DNA of 62,367 bases from Fimbriimonadaceae bacterium (GTDB taxonomy: Bacteria > Armatimonadota > UBA10988), in assembly GCA_020850355.1 (NCBI GenBank), contig JADZEX010000025.1, forward strand, positions 1 to 62,367, read 5' to 3'. The translations under genes were made by a program, and so were the position numbers. The notes under the pieces were generated by a model. It saw nothing but the letters and a program-made list of their open reading frames with translations, did no database searches and was not told the DNA's origin. Numbering within the stretch: position 1 is the stretch's first letter; every line of letters begins with the position of its first letter. Positions 17,204 to 26,613 of this stretch are shown here, in pieces.

Positions 17204-17948
17204 GCAGCTCGCGGATCGCCGGCCACTCCAGCCAGATGTCGGTCATCGCCGCGGGGCGACAACTGCCGTGGTCGACGTGGTAGACCCGGTAGATGCAGGC
17301 GTACCGCACATGCGGCGAAAGGTTCGGCCCGGCCGCGTGCGCCACTTGATAGTGGCACAGCACCAGGTCGCCAGCCTGGCCAGTGATCTGCACCGGCTCG
17401 GGGTAGTCGATGGGCGGCATGCCGTCGAGAAGCGAGTCCGGACCGTGCTCCCGGAACCAGGCTTCGAACTGGTGGTGCGTGCCGGGCCAGACCGTGAAGT
17501 TGCCGCACCACGGGCCGGGCACGTCGCTCAGCAAGACCACCGCCAGCATCGTGAAGTTGCCGTAGGTGCCGGCTTTGACGCCATTCAGGGCGGAGTGCAT
17601 GCCGTCGAGGTGGCAGCCGATCCGCGGCGGCGGGTCGCCGACGCGGGGGAAGCGCAAGGCGATCTGCGCGCCCGTCACCGGGCGCAGTTGCCCCGCGCCG
17701 AGCAGCGACTCGGCCAGCGCACGGGCCGGCGAGTCGTTGAACAGCCCGACCAGCTCGGGGTGTCCCTGCAGCTCCGGACAGAACGACCGCGAGCGATAGA
17801 CCGGGACCTGCGCCGGGTCGATCCCCTCACCCAGCGCGGCGTTGATCTGGTTCAGCGCCGCGTCGATCATGACTTGCGGGACGACCCCGGGGATCACCGC
17901 GTAACCGTCACGCCGGATGCTCTGCCGTTGCTCCAAAGTCAGCTTCAC
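17187..17948 (-). CDS. Phytanoyl-CoA dioxygenase (PhyH) family protein
   Basis: The 253-residue protein starts with GTG at 17948, preceded by GGAGG at a six-base spacing. It is a 2-oxoglutarate/Fe(II) dioxygenase: the HxD motif is GCHLDGMHS (His113, Asp115), the distal His is in QVAHAAGPN (His204), and the 2-oxoglutarate-binding Arg is likely R215. The opening phrase RRDGYAVIPGVVP is typical of PhyH. Such proteins hydroxylate small molecules or lipids; the substrate is not visible here. In Armatimonadota and Planctomycetes many PhyH genes lie among carbohydrate genes. It faces the YfhO gene tail to tail, and no partner gene is on its own transcript. Confidence 0.85.
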   Translation of the reverse strand: MKLTLEQRQSIRRDGYAVIPGVVPQVMIDAALNQINAALGEGIDPAQVPVYRSRSFCPELQGHPELVGLFNDSPARALAESLLGAGQLRPVTGAQIALRFPRVGDPPPRIGCHLDGMHSALNGVKAGTYGNFTMLAVVLLSDVPGPWCGNFTVWPGTHHQFEAWFREHGPDSLLDGMPPIDYPEPVQITGQAGDLVLCHYQVAHAAGPNLSPHVRYACIYRVYHVDHGSCRPAAMTDIWLEWPAIRELLSPAS

Positions 17949-18034
17949 CAGCCGCCTCCACCGCTCTGCGGCCAGTATGCCGCGCCACCGGCGCGGGAGC
18001 ACCGTCATGACGCAAGAACTTCGCGGAATCGTCC

Positions 18035-18064
18035 TTGACACGCGGCTCGCGAATCGGGTACACC
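18035..18064 (+). promoter_or_regulatory. Predicted sigma-70-type promoter for prepilin copy 2
   Basis: TTGACA at 18035-18040 is a perfect -35 box, followed by an 18-bp spacer and TACACC at 18059-18064. The prepilin ATG is at 18105, which leaves a short leader containing AAGGAG. The -10 box matches only partly, so the assignment rests mainly on the -35 and the position. Confidence 0.5.
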
Positions 18065-18104
18065 TAGCGCGGGAGTCCAATGGGATTCCAAAGGAGTCAT
18101 CACC

Positions 18105-18767
18105 ATGCGCAAACGCGGCTTCACGCTCATCGAGCTTCTGGTCGTGATTGCGATCATCGCCATTCTGGCGGCGATCCTCTTCCCGGTGTTCGCCAAAGCT
18201 CGTGAGAAGGCGCGGCAGAGTTCCTGCTCCAGCAACATCAAGCAGCTCGCCCTCGGCATCCTGCAGTACGCGCAGGACTACGACGAGGCCTGCCCGCCGC
18301 GTTACTACCGTTACAACCCGTCCGTCGCCGGCGGCCCCAACATCTGGGACCAGTTGCTGCAGCCGTACGTCAAGAACCTCCAGGTGATCCGCTGCCCCAG
18401 CGACACCGCGATGTTCTACGGCTACGCCATGGACAACCTCAACTACGCGGCGATGGCGCTTTTCCAGTCGCCGGCCGAGACTGTCGCGCTGTGTGACGTC
18501 AAGCGCTGCTTCGACGCCAACGGAAACCTGTCCTACCCGCGCCACGTGCGCAACCCGAGCAACGTGCCGAGTCCGGGCGTGCAGCCGACCAACGACGCCG
18601 ACAACAACCCGGTCACCGGTGACGCCAACAGCGAGCAGTCTCGCCCGCGCGGCATCCACAACGAGGGCTGCAACGTCGGCTGGCTCGACGGTCACGTCAA
18701 GTGGCTGCGGACCGATGCTTTCTTCTACGGGCAGAATCCGGTCAACCGCACGTTCGACCGCAACTGA
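18105..18767 (+). CDS. Prepilin-type H-x9-DG protein, copy 2
   Basis: The 220-residue protein starts at the ATG at 18105, with AAGGAG upstream in a leader of about 35 bases. MRKRG precedes [20 protein letters not shown], the class III prepilin signal with Glu at position five of the mature protein. [15 protein letters not shown] and the [20 protein letters not shown] stretch follow, then a globular domain with few cysteines and a C-terminal [12 protein letters not shown] motif (H-x9-DG). It stands alone between a divergent PhyH gene and a convergent UroD-like gene with its own promoter and terminator, so it is a single-gene transcription unit. The role is presumably a pilin-like or secretion-associated surface protein. 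Confidence 0.9.
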   Translation: MRKRGFTLIELLVVIAIIAILAAILFPVFAKAREKARQSSCSSNIKQLALGILQYAQDYDEACPPRYYRYNPSVAGGPNIWDQLLQPYVKNLQVIRCPSDTAMFYGYAMDNLNYAAMALFQSPAETVALCDVKRCFDANGNLSYPRHVRNPSNVPSPGVQPTNDADNNPVTGDANSEQSRPRGIHNEGCNVGWLDGHVKWLRTDAFFYGQNPVNRTFDRN

Positions 18768-18796
18768 ACTCGGTTCGAGCGACGAGTCGCTGACCG

Positions 18797-18834
18797 ACCG
18801 CCCGTCACCCCCGTGGTGGCGGGCGGTTTCGTTT
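18797..18834 (+). terminator. Rho-independent terminator after prepilin copy 2
   Basis: An 8-bp perfect stem, ACCGCCCG (18797-18804) with CGGGCGGT (18820-18827), is followed by TTCGTTT. It sits 30 bp after the prepilin stop and before the convergent UroD-like gene. Confidence 0.75.
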
Positions 18835-18846
18835 GGGTGGCGCCGC

Positions 18847-19995
18847 TCAGACTCGTACCGCGGGCGGCGCGGCCGACCAGTCGGGCTCCTCGTCGGGGAG
18901 CTGCGAGAGGTCGTAGTCGCGGGCGGTCTCGAACCACGCCAAGACGTTCTCGAGGGGGGTATCGGCCTGGATCACGTTCGACGGCATCAGCACCAGGCCA
19001 CCGTTCCAGGCGAGGAAGCGCAGCCGGTCGAGGACTTCGCGGCGGCAGTCCTCGGGCGTGCCCAGCGGCAGCGTGCGCTGGATGCTGCCGGTGCCGTGGA
19101 GCGTCACCTGCCGGCCGTACTGCTGCTTCAGCCGGAAGGGGTCCATGCACTCCGGCTGGATCGGGTTGAGCACGTCGAAGCCCAGCTCGAGCAGGTCGGG
19201 CAGGATGCTCTCGTAGTTGCCGTCGCTGTGGATGAACCAGTGCAGGTCCGGCTTGATCCGCCGGGCCTGGCCGATCAGGTAGCGCAGGCGCGGCTTGTCG
19301 ATCTCGCGCCAGCCGCGGGGTGACATCATCAGGCGGTCCTGCATCGAGATGTCGCCGACGATGCTGATCATGTCGACGCCGGCGCTGGCGAGGTGGCAGG
19401 CCATTGCCGTCAGCAGGCCGTAGACCTGGTCGTAGACGGCCTCCAGAAAGGGCCGGTTGGCGACGTAGTCCATCAAGGTCTGTTCCAGCCCGCGGAGATG
19501 CCAGACGTACTTGAACGCCGCGCCAAAGCCCCCGACGACGAACTTCTCGGCGGCCTGCTGCGCCGCCACGCGCTGCGCCAGGTCGGCCGGCACGCGGAGC
19601 CGGTCGACACCTGGGAAGACCGCCGCAGCCGGGTCGTCGAGGTCCTGCCAGGGGCCGCTGACCCATTCGACATACCGCCGGTCGCGGCCGACGCGCTGCC
19701 ACACGCCCCACTCGTCCTCAAAGGTGTCGGCATCGTGCAGCACGACTGGCCGATTGGCGTAGGGGAAGTCGCCCGGCAAGCGGTCGACAGCGCGCTCGCG
19801 CCAGCCCGGGAACTGGATCTCGACGCTGGCGGCGCCCCAGCCCTCGATCCCTAGCCGCTGATGCGCCTCGCCGACGGAACAGCCGAAGTGCGCGGCCAGG
19901 GCGCGGTCGACCTCGGGGCGGATCCAGGCGGTCAGCGGCACGCGGTCCGGGCGGCGGTGCTCCAAGCTGGCGACGATGCGCTCCCGTGGTGTCAT
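18847..19995 (-). CDS. Uroporphyrinogen decarboxylase (URO-D) family protein
   Basis: The 382-residue protein begins MTPRERIVASLEHRRPDRVP, the standard opening of the URO-D/methyltransferase family, with GGGGGAGGA upstream of its ATG. Other family signatures are the long VGGFGAAFKYVWHLRGLEQ helix, LASAGVDMISIVGDIS, and IKPDLHWFIHSDGNY, which carries the His-Ser-Asp seen in the metal-dependent methyltransferase branch. The sequence is closer to the many URO-D-like proteins found near carbohydrate genes in Armatimonadota than to true HemE, and no HemE-type N-terminal arginine pair is evident. The branch includes corrinoid-dependent methyltransferases, which is notable because a cobalamin riboswitch begins about 130 bp away, but on the other strand. 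Function is not settled. Confidence 0.8.
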   Translation of the reverse strand: MTPRERIVASLEHRRPDRVPLTAWIRPEVDRALAAHFGCSVGEAHQRLGIEGWGAASVEIQFPGWRERAVDRLPGDFPYANRPVVLHDADTFEDEWGVWQRVGRDRRYVEWVSGPWQDLDDPAAAVFPGVDRLRVPADLAQRVAAQQAAEKFVVGGFGAAFKYVWHLRGLEQTLMDYVANRPFLEAVYDQVYGLLTAMACHLASAGVDMISIVGDISMQDRLMMSPRGWREIDKPRLRYLIGQARRIKPDLHWFIHSDGNYESILPDLLELGFDVLNPIQPECMDPFRLKQQYGRQVTLHGTGSIQRTLPLGTPEDCRREVLDRLRFLAWNGGLVLMPSNVIQADTPLENVLAWFETARDYDLSQLPDEEPDWSAAPPAVRV

Positions 19996-20051
19996 CGGCA
20001 GTCCTCCCCCAGCGATTGCCGGGACGGCCGGCGAATCCTGCCCGCAGGTGG

Positions 20052-20080
20052 TTGACGGCGGGGCTGGAAAGGAGTATCAC
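20052..20080 (+). promoter_or_regulatory. Predicted promoter of the cobalamin riboswitch leader
   Basis: TTGACG at 20052-20057, a 17-bp spacer and TATCAC at 20075-20080 match the sigma-70 consensus well. Transcription would begin near 20087, about 40 bases before the P1 stem of the riboswitch, as expected if this promoter drives the riboswitch and the pilin gene behind it. Confidence 0.6.
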
Positions 20081-20123
20081 CAAGGCGGCGGGCAACCGCC
20101 GAGTACCCTGAGAGCAGCAAATA

Positions 20124-20296
20124 CCGGTCGCGGGCAAAGATGGCCGCCCGGCGCACAGGCGCCTGGGGCCGTCCTCGGAACACGGTGCAACTCCGTGGCT
20201 GTCCCGCAACTGTAACCGGCGACAACACCCCAGCGCCACGGCCTTGACCGGTCGGAAGGCGGGGTGGCGGATGACCCGGAAGCCAGGAGACGACCC
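20124..20296 (+). promoter_or_regulatory. Cobalamin riboswitch aptamer
   Basis: The conserved core is unmistakable: GGAACACGGTGCAACTCC at 20177-20194, then GTGGCTGTCCCGCAACTGTA from 20195 followed by ACCGG, and the 3' B12 box GAAGCCAGGAGAC at 20279-20291. P1 can close through GGTCG (20126-20130) with CGACC (20291-20295). The CCCGCAACTGTAA loop is the L5 element that pairs in the kissing-loop of class I cobalamin riboswitches. The aptamer reads on the plus strand, and the first gene behind it is the prepilin at 20342. Binding of a cobalamin (adenosylcobalamin or aquocobalamin) is expected to lower expression. Confidence 0.92.
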
Positions 20297-20312
20297 CGAC
20301 CGCCCTTTGCAG

Positions 20313-20334
20313 GCTCCCTGCGCGAGACAGGAGC
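20313..20334 (+). promoter_or_regulatory. Hairpin sequestering the pilin ribosome binding site
   Basis: GCTCCCTG (20313-20320) pairs with CAGGAGC (20328-20334) with a single bulge and a seven-base loop. The 3' arm contains the AGGAG Shine-Dalgarno (20329-20333) of the prepilin ATG at 20342. It lies 17 bases after the riboswitch aptamer and is not followed by a T-run, so it fits a translation-control expression platform. Pairing is judged by eye. Confidence 0.55.
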
Positions 20335-20341
20335 TGAGCGC

Positions 20342-21043
<702 letters not shown>

Positions 21044-21064
21044 GGGAAGCCTCGCGACGCTGGC

Positions 21065-21101
21065 GCATCGGCCCGGGAGCCTGCATCTCCCGGGCCGATG
21101 C
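21065..21101. terminator. Strong bidirectional hairpin between convergent genes
   Basis: A perfect 15-bp stem (GCATCGGCCCGGGAG at 21065-21079, CTCCCGGGCCGATGC at 21087-21101) with a seven-base loop lies between the riboswitch-controlled prepilin and the convergent flavin reductase gene. There is no T-run on either side, so it may act as a terminator of either transcript or as an mRNA-stabilising hairpin. Confidence 0.6.
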
Positions 21102-21105
21102 CTGG

Positions 21106-21621
21106 CTAGGACCGTGGCGTCGCGGGCGTGGCAGCGGAGTACCAGCCGCCGAAGTTGACGAGGTTGCTGACCGCCGGCTCGGCGATGTGCGCCGCGACCA
21201 CCTCACCGACGAAGATATTGTGATCGCCGCTGGGGTAGACGTGGCGCAGCTTGCACTCGAAGGCGCGGGCGCAACCGCTGATCAGGGGCGCGAAACCCAG
21301 CTTGCCCGGCGCGGTGGCGACTCGCAGCACCTCGAGCTTGTTGACGTCGCGTCCACTGACCGTGCCGGAGCGGGTGATCAGGTCGTGCTGCCCCTCGCCG
21401 CAGAAGTTGATGGCGAACTCGCCGGTGCGCTGAACCAGCGCCGCAGTGTGTCGACCGTGGCCCAGCGCGACCGCCAGCATGGGTGGCTCGCTGCTGCACA
21501 CCATGCACCAGCCGGCCGGCATGAAGTTGGGCGGGCCGTCGGGGTTGGCGGCGGTCACGAAAACCAGCCACTCCGGGTACTTGCCCGCCAACGCCTCGGC
21601 CGCTGGAACCTGTTTGAACAT
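21106..21621 (-). CDS. Flavin reductase-like FMN-binding protein
   Basis: The 171-residue protein starts at the ATG at 21621, with GAGGG upstream. It has the split-barrel flavin reductase pattern: VFVTAANPDGPPNFMPAGWC (the strand preceding the flavin-phosphate-binding loop), PMLAVALGHGRHTAALVQRT, GEFAINFCGEG, then ECKLRHVYPSGDHNIFVGEV near the end. Such proteins bind FMN and reduce it or related flavins with NAD(P)H, or act in the cytosol as oxidoreductases. It lies downstream of hcp on the same strand, separated by 144 bp with a 13-bp hairpin between, so it may be a separate transcript. A cooperative redox role with Hcp is plausible but inferred. Confidence 0.85.
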   Translation of the reverse strand: MFKQVPAAEALAGKYPEWLVFVTAANPDGPPNFMPAGWCMVCSSEPPMLAVALGHGRHTAALVQRTGEFAINFCGEGQHDLITRSGTVSGRDVNKLEVLRVATAPGKLGFAPLISGCARAFECKLRHVYPSGDHNIFVGEVVAAHIAEPAVSNLVNFGGWYSAATPATPRS

Positions 21622-21702
21622 GCCACCCTCGCTCACGATCCGCTTGCCGCGGGCCGCCGGTAGTATGCGACAACCGGCTGGCATTGGGCGGAGGGGTCAG
21701 GA

Positions 21703-21743
21703 CCAGACCGGCCGCCCGCGGGGAGTGCGAGCGGCCGGTCTGG
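21703..21743 (-). terminator. Hairpin downstream of hcp
   Basis: CCAGACCGGCCGC (21703-21715) pairs perfectly with GCGGCCGGTCTGG (21731-21743) across a 15-base loop. It lies just beyond the hcp stop and may end its transcript. There is no T-run, so termination efficiency is uncertain. Confidence 0.55.
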
Positions 21744-21765
21744 AAGCGCGACGAGTCCGCGGGGA

Positions 21766-23391
21766 TCAGCCGAGGATCGCCTTGAGATCGTTCTCCGGCG
21801 TGGTGATCGGCGCCAGCGCGAAGTTGTCGACCAGCACCCGCAGCACGGCCGGGCTGACGAACGCCGGCAGCGACGGCCCGAGGCGGATGTTCTTGATGCC
21901 CAGATGCAGCAGCGTCAGCAAGATCGCCACGGCCTTCTGCTCGTACCAACTGATCACCAGCGACAGCGGCAGGTCGTTGACCCCACAGCCGACCGCGTTG
22001 GCCAGCGCCACGGCGACCTGAATCGCCGAGTAGGCGTCGTTGCACTGACCCATGTCAAGCAGCCGCGGCAGCCCGCCGAGGGTCCCGAAGTCGTGCTTGT
22101 TGAAGCGGTACTTGCCGCAGGCCAGGGTCAGGATCAGGCAGTCTTCGGGCACCTGCTCGGCCAGCTCGGTGAAGTAGCTGCGGCCGGGCTTGGCGCCGTC
22201 GCAACCGCCGATCAGGAAGAAGTGCCGCAGCGCCCCGCTCTTGACGGCGTCGAGCACCTGCCCGGCGACGCTGAGCACCGTCTGGTGACCGAAGCCGACC
22301 AGGATGGTCTGATCCTCACCGTCGGCCGTGAACCCCGGCGCGGCCTGCGCCGCGGCGATCACCGGGGCGAAGTTGCCATCGCCGAGGTGCGGCACGCCCG
22401 GCCACTGCACCAGCCCGCTCGTGAAGATCCGCTCGGCGTACTCCGCCTGCGGCTCCTGAATGCAGTTCGTGGTCATCAGAATGGCGCCGGGGAAGTCGCT
22501 GAACTCGTCCCACTGCTCCTGCCAGGCGCCGCCGTAGTTGCCCACCAGGTGGGCGTACTTCTTGAGCTCGGGATAGCCGTGCGCCGGCAGCATCTCGCCG
22601 TGGGTGTAGACGTTGATGCCCAGCCCGGCGGTCTGCTGCAGCAGCAGCTCGAGGTCCTTCAGGTCGTGGCCCGAGACCAGGATGCACTTGCCGGCCAGCG
22701 GCGTGATGCGGACCGGCGTCGGCACCGGGTGGCCGTAGGTGCCGGTGTTCGCCGTGTCGAGCAATTCCATGACCCGCAGGTTGACTTCACCGCACTTCAG
22801 GCAGAGCGGCAGCAGCTCGTCGAGGCTCTGCTCAGTGCCACACAGATAGGCCAGCGCTTCGTGACAGTAAGCGTACACCGCGTCGTCTTCGTGGCCCAAC
22901 ACGAGGGCATGGTCGGCATAGGCGGCGAGGCCTTTGAGACCATAGGTGAGCAGTTCCTGCAACGAGGCGGCGTCAATCCCGAACTCGTCCTGCCGGGCCT
23001 CAATGCCGGCCTCCTCGCCCTGCTCGGCGAGCGCCTCGAGGTCGCTGGCGGGGACCCAATCGGCGATCCCGCCGAGTCGGTCGCCACCAACCCGGGCGCG
23101 GAGCGCATCGCGGGTCGCCACCACCGCAGCGATCCGTGTGGCGAGATCGGCGGGGTCAAAGTTGACGTTGGTGACCGTCGTGAAGAGCGCTTCGAGCATT
23201 GCCACGTCGGCGGTGTGGTCGACCACCCCGGCCTGCCGGGCGCGGTGCGCATAGGCTCCCAACCCCTTGGTCGCCAACACCAGTGCGTTCTGCAGATTCG
23301 CCGTCAGCGGGTCCTTCCCGCAGACCCCCACCACCTGGCAGCCCTGACCTTGATCGGCCTGCTCGCACTGGAAACACATCATCGAGTCCAT
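21766..23391 (-). CDS. hcp: Hydroxylamine reductase / hybrid cluster protein
   Basis: The 541-residue protein is started at the ATG at 23391, with AGGAG eight bases upstream. The N-terminal cysteine pattern C-x2-C-x8-C-x5-C (CFQCEQADQGQGCQVVGVC) is the class I Hcp cubane cluster signature. Further motifs place the hybrid Fe-S-O cluster ligands: LVSGHDLKDLELLLQQT, LMTTNCIQEP, FLIGGCDGAKPGRSYFTELA and LTLACGKYRFNKHDFGTLGG. Hcp reduces hydroxylamine in vitro and NO in vivo, and protects anaerobes or facultative anaerobes from nitrosative stress. The length is normal for class I. No Hcr partner is present, but a flavin reductase-like gene lies downstream. The divergent region (23392-23561) may hold its promoter; no FNR-type box was recognised. 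Confidence 0.95.
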   Translation of the reverse strand: MDSMMCFQCEQADQGQGCQVVGVCGKDPLTANLQNALVLATKGLGAYAHRARQAGVVDHTADVAMLEALFTTVTNVNFDPADLATRIAAVVATRDALRARVGGDRLGGIADWVPASDLEALAEQGEEAGIEARQDEFGIDAASLQELLTYGLKGLAAYADHALVLGHEDDAVYAYCHEALAYLCGTEQSLDELLPLCLKCGEVNLRVMELLDTANTGTYGHPVPTPVRITPLAGKCILVSGHDLKDLELLLQQTAGLGINVYTHGEMLPAHGYPELKKYAHLVGNYGGAWQEQWDEFSDFPGAILMTTNCIQEPQAEYAERIFTSGLVQWPGVPHLGDGNFAPVIAAAQAAPGFTADGEDQTILVGFGHQTVLSVAGQVLDAVKSGALRHFFLIGGCDGAKPGRSYFTELAEQVPEDCLILTLACGKYRFNKHDFGTLGGLPRLLDMGQCNDAYSAIQVAVALANAVGCGVNDLPLSLVISWYEQKAVAILLTLLHLGIKNIRLGPSLPAFVSPAVLRVLVDNFALAPITTPENDLKAILG

Positions 23392-23561
23392 ACGTCTCGC
23401 TCCTGTCTCTCCAAGCGTGCAATGGAGTTGCCCATCCAAATGGTCAGGTTCTCGCGGGTGGCGCCGAAATCCTGGACCTTGGTGTCCAACTATTCGACAG
23501 CCGCCGCGGGCGAGGAGGAGCGGACCGCCGGACGGCCAACCGAGTCGGGCGGAGATGCGGT

Positions 23562-24362
23562 ATGAAGTTGGGGTTTATCGCGCACAACCACCTCGAAGGG
23601 ATCGAGGCCGACTGCCGGTTCGCGGCGCTGCACGGCTACCGCGGCTTGGAGTTCAACTACTGGGGCGACTTCGCCAACGTCACGCCGGAGCACATCGCGG
23701 CGGTCGCCACGACGCTGCGGAGCCACGGGGTGCAATGCTCGACGCTGGGGATCTGGGGCTGGAACCACATCTCCGCCGACGCCGCCGAGCGCGAGCGGGC
23801 GCACGCCATGTTGGACCGCGCCATCGATTACGCCGTGACGCTCGGGGCGCCGGTGCTGATCACCGGGGGCGGGCGGATGGTGCCGGGTGATCTCGACGCC
23901 AACGTCGCCGAGTACGCCAAGGTGATGCCCCGCTATCTCGACCGCGCCGCCGAAAAGGGCCTGCAGGTGGCGCTTTACGGGTTCCACGGCGGCAGCTTCC
24001 TGGACACCATCGAGGGCTATGAGAAGCTCTGGGAGCTGCTCCCCAACGTCGGCGTGAAGTACGACGCCGCCAACATCGATCACGCCGGGCAGGACTATCT
24101 GCAACTGCTGCGCGACCACGCGGCGCAGGTCTACCACGTGCACATCAAGGATCATCTCAATCACGGCGGCACGGTCGCCTCGCAGCCGGCCGCCGGGATG
24201 GGCGACATCCAGTTCGGCAAGATCCTGGCCTTCTTGTACGAGGTCGACTACCAGGGCTACCTGACCGTCGAGCCGCACGGCCCGCTGTGGGGCCGCGAGC
24301 CGCTGCGCTCGAAGATGCTGGCCCTGACGAAGCAGCATCTGGCGCCGTATCTGCTGACCTGA
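23562..24362 (+). CDS. Sugar phosphate isomerase/epimerase family TIM-barrel protein
   Basis: The 266-residue protein starts at the ATG at 23562, with GGAG upstream. It has the AP-endonuclease-2/xylose isomerase-like TIM barrel layout: LGFIAHNHLEGIEADCRFAA, LGYRG-type LHGYRGLEFNYWG, VGVKYDAANIDHAGQDYL, VYHVHIKDHLNHGG, and YLTVEPHGPLWG (with metal-binding Glu, Asp and His candidates). Family members isomerise or epimerise sugars or inositol derivatives. It is divergent from hcp and 61 bp ahead of the cyclase-type pseudogene. No sugar catabolic genes directly flank it, so the substrate is unknown. Confidence 0.85.
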   Translation: MKLGFIAHNHLEGIEADCRFAALHGYRGLEFNYWGDFANVTPEHIAAVATTLRSHGVQCSTLGIWGWNHISADAAERERAHAMLDRAIDYAVTLGAPVLITGGGRMVPGDLDANVAEYAKVMPRYLDRAAEKGLQVALYGFHGGSFLDTIEGYEKLWELLPNVGVKYDAANIDHAGQDYLQLLRDHAAQVYHVHIKDHLNHGGTVASQPAAGMGDIQFGKILAFLYEVDYQGYLTVEPHGPLWGREPLRSKMLALTKQHLAPYLLT

Positions 24363-24423
24363 CTTGGGCCTGGCGCCGGGCGGTGGCAAGAGGGGCCCGC
24401 GGCCGGCTGGCCAACCAGGCGGC

Positions 24424-26603
24424 ATGTCCGGACGGCAGGGCCCGTTGGCCTTCATGTTCACCGATGTCGAGGGTTCGACGCGGCTCTGGGAGGCGTATCC
24501 CGAGCGCCTGCCGGCGGTGATTGCGCGGCACGACGAGTTGCTCACCGCCGCGGTCGACGCGGCCGGCGGGTCGGTCTTCAAGTTCGGTGGGGACTCCTGT
24601 CACGCGGTCTTCGAGCGCGTCGAGCAGGCCCTGGCGGCGGCCGTTGCCGGACAGCAGCGGCTGGCCGCCGAGCCGTGGCCGTTGCCACAGCCGTTGCGCG
24701 TCCGGATGGCGATCCACTGCGGCCCCGCCACCGCCCGCGACGGCGACTACTGGGGCACCACCTTGAACCGCCTGGCGCGGCTTCTGGCGCTTGGCCACGG
24801 CGGGCAGATCCTGGTCTCCGCAGCGGCCGTGACGGGCTGCGGCACGGCGCCGGCGGGGTGGCACCTGGCGCCGCTGGGCGAGTACCAACTGCGCGACCTG
24901 CGGCATCCCGAGCAGGTCAGCGAGCTCCGGCAAGCCAGTCAGCCGAGCGCCTTTCCAGCGCTGCGGGCGCCGACTCGCCAGCAGCACAACCTGCCGCCGC
25001 TGCCCACCGCCTGCCTCGGCCGCGAGGCCGACCTGGCCGCGCTGCAGGAGCTCCTGGCGCAGCACCGGCTGGTCTCGCTGGTCGGCTCGGGTGGTTGCGG
25101 CAAGACCCGTCTGGGACTCGAACTGGCCCACCGCGCCAGCGGCGCCGGCGTGCCCTGCTGGCTGGTTGAACTCGGGCCGCTGGCCGACGAACGCCACCTC
25201 GAGCAGGCCGTGGCGACGGTCCTGGGGGTCGTCGTAGCGCCCGGGCAGAGTCAGCTCGCCGCGACGCTGGAGTACCTTGGCGGCCGGGCGCTCTGGTTGC
25301 TGCTCGACAACTGCGAGCATCTCCTGGCCGGCGTCGCCGAGCTCTGTGACCAACTGCTGGCGCGGTGCCCCGGCGTGCGTCTGCTGGCTACCTCGCGCGA
25401 GCCGCTGGGCGTGGTTGGGGAGCAGGTCTATCGGGTGCCCTCCCTGCCGCTGCCCGCCGCCTCGGTGGACCTCGCCGAGCTGGCGGCCAACCCGGCGGTG
25501 GCGCTGTTCCTCGACCGGGCCGCCGCGGCCGGCTCGCCGCTGCCCGACGACGATGCCACCTTGAGCCTGGCGGCCGAGATCTGCCGCCGCTTGGACGGCC
25601 TACCGCTGGCCCTGGAGCTGGCCGCCGCGGCTACTGCCGGCTGCAGCACAACCTCGGCCGCGTCGCCCAGCGGCAGGACGACCTGGCCGAGGCCGAGCGG
25701 CTGATCCAGGCCAGCCTCACCGAGCAGCGCGGGCTGGACGACCCGGAGGGCTTCGCGATCAGTCTGCAGAGCCTGGGCAACCTGCACGCCGTGCAAGGCC
25801 GCCAGGAGGCCGCCCGCGGTCCGCTCGAGGCGGCCCTGGTCCAGATGCGCCAGCTCGGCGACGCCAGCGGCATCGCCTGGTGCCTGGCCAGTGCGGGCAA
25901 TGTCGCGCGGTTGCAGGGCCGTCTGGACGAAGCCCTGCGGCTGCTGCACGACAGTGCCACCCAGCAGTGGGATCTCGGCGACCGGCGCGGCCTGATGTTG
26001 GCGCTCGCCAACCTCGGCGTGGCGGCGCGCGCGGCCGACCAGACGCAACTGGCGCGGGACTGCTACGAAGAGGGCTACGACCTGGCGGTCGACCTGGGCG
26101 ACCGCGCCGCCGAGGCGGTCTTCCTCACCAACTTGGGCGCCGTGCTGGTCGATACGGGGGAGCACACCCCGGCCGAACAACGCCTGACCGCCAGCCTGGC
26201 CCTCTGCGACCAACTGGCGGCACCGCGCATCAAGGCCATCGCGCTGCGCAACCTGGGCACCCTGGCCCGCCACCGCGGCGAGTTGGCGACCGCCGTGCGG
26301 CGCTACCGCGAAAGCCTGCTGCTGCGCCACGAACTGGCCGACCGACCGGGCTACGCCGAACTCTGGGAAGCCCTCGCTCCGCTGCTGGACCCGCCCGTCG
26401 CCGCCCAACTCTGCGGCGCCGCCGACCGCCTGCGCAGCGAGCTCGGCCAGCCCCGCACGCCTTCCCAGGACCGCGACCTGGCTGCCGCCCTGACCACCGC
26501 GCAGGCCGCCCTCGACCCCGCCACCTGGCGAGCCGCGGTCGCCACCGGCGCCCGTTGGAGCGACGAGCAGGTCCTCCAACTGGTCCTCGGCGAGTGCCTC
26601 TGA
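24424..26603 (+). pseudogene. Adenylate cyclase - ATPase - TPR regulator, broken by internal deletion
   Basis: The first part (from the ATG at 24424) is a class III adenylate/guanylate cyclase domain, shown by FMFTDVEGSTRLWE, KFGGDSCHAVFE and NRLARLLALGHGGQILVS, followed by an NTPase with Walker A VGSGGCGKT, LLLDNCEHLL and LATSREPLGV. It runs to LDGLPLALELAAA near 25630, where the winged-helix and about 300-400 residues found in such regulators should follow. Instead the frame goes on as nonsense and stops at 25704, while a different frame from about 25625 encodes TPR units (GYCRLQHNLGRVAQRQDDLA, ALANLGVAARAADQTQLARD) to 26603. This fits a deletion of about 1 kb that also changed frame. An assembly collapse cannot be excluded. 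Confidence 0.8.
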
Positions 26604-26613
26604 CCGCCCGCCC

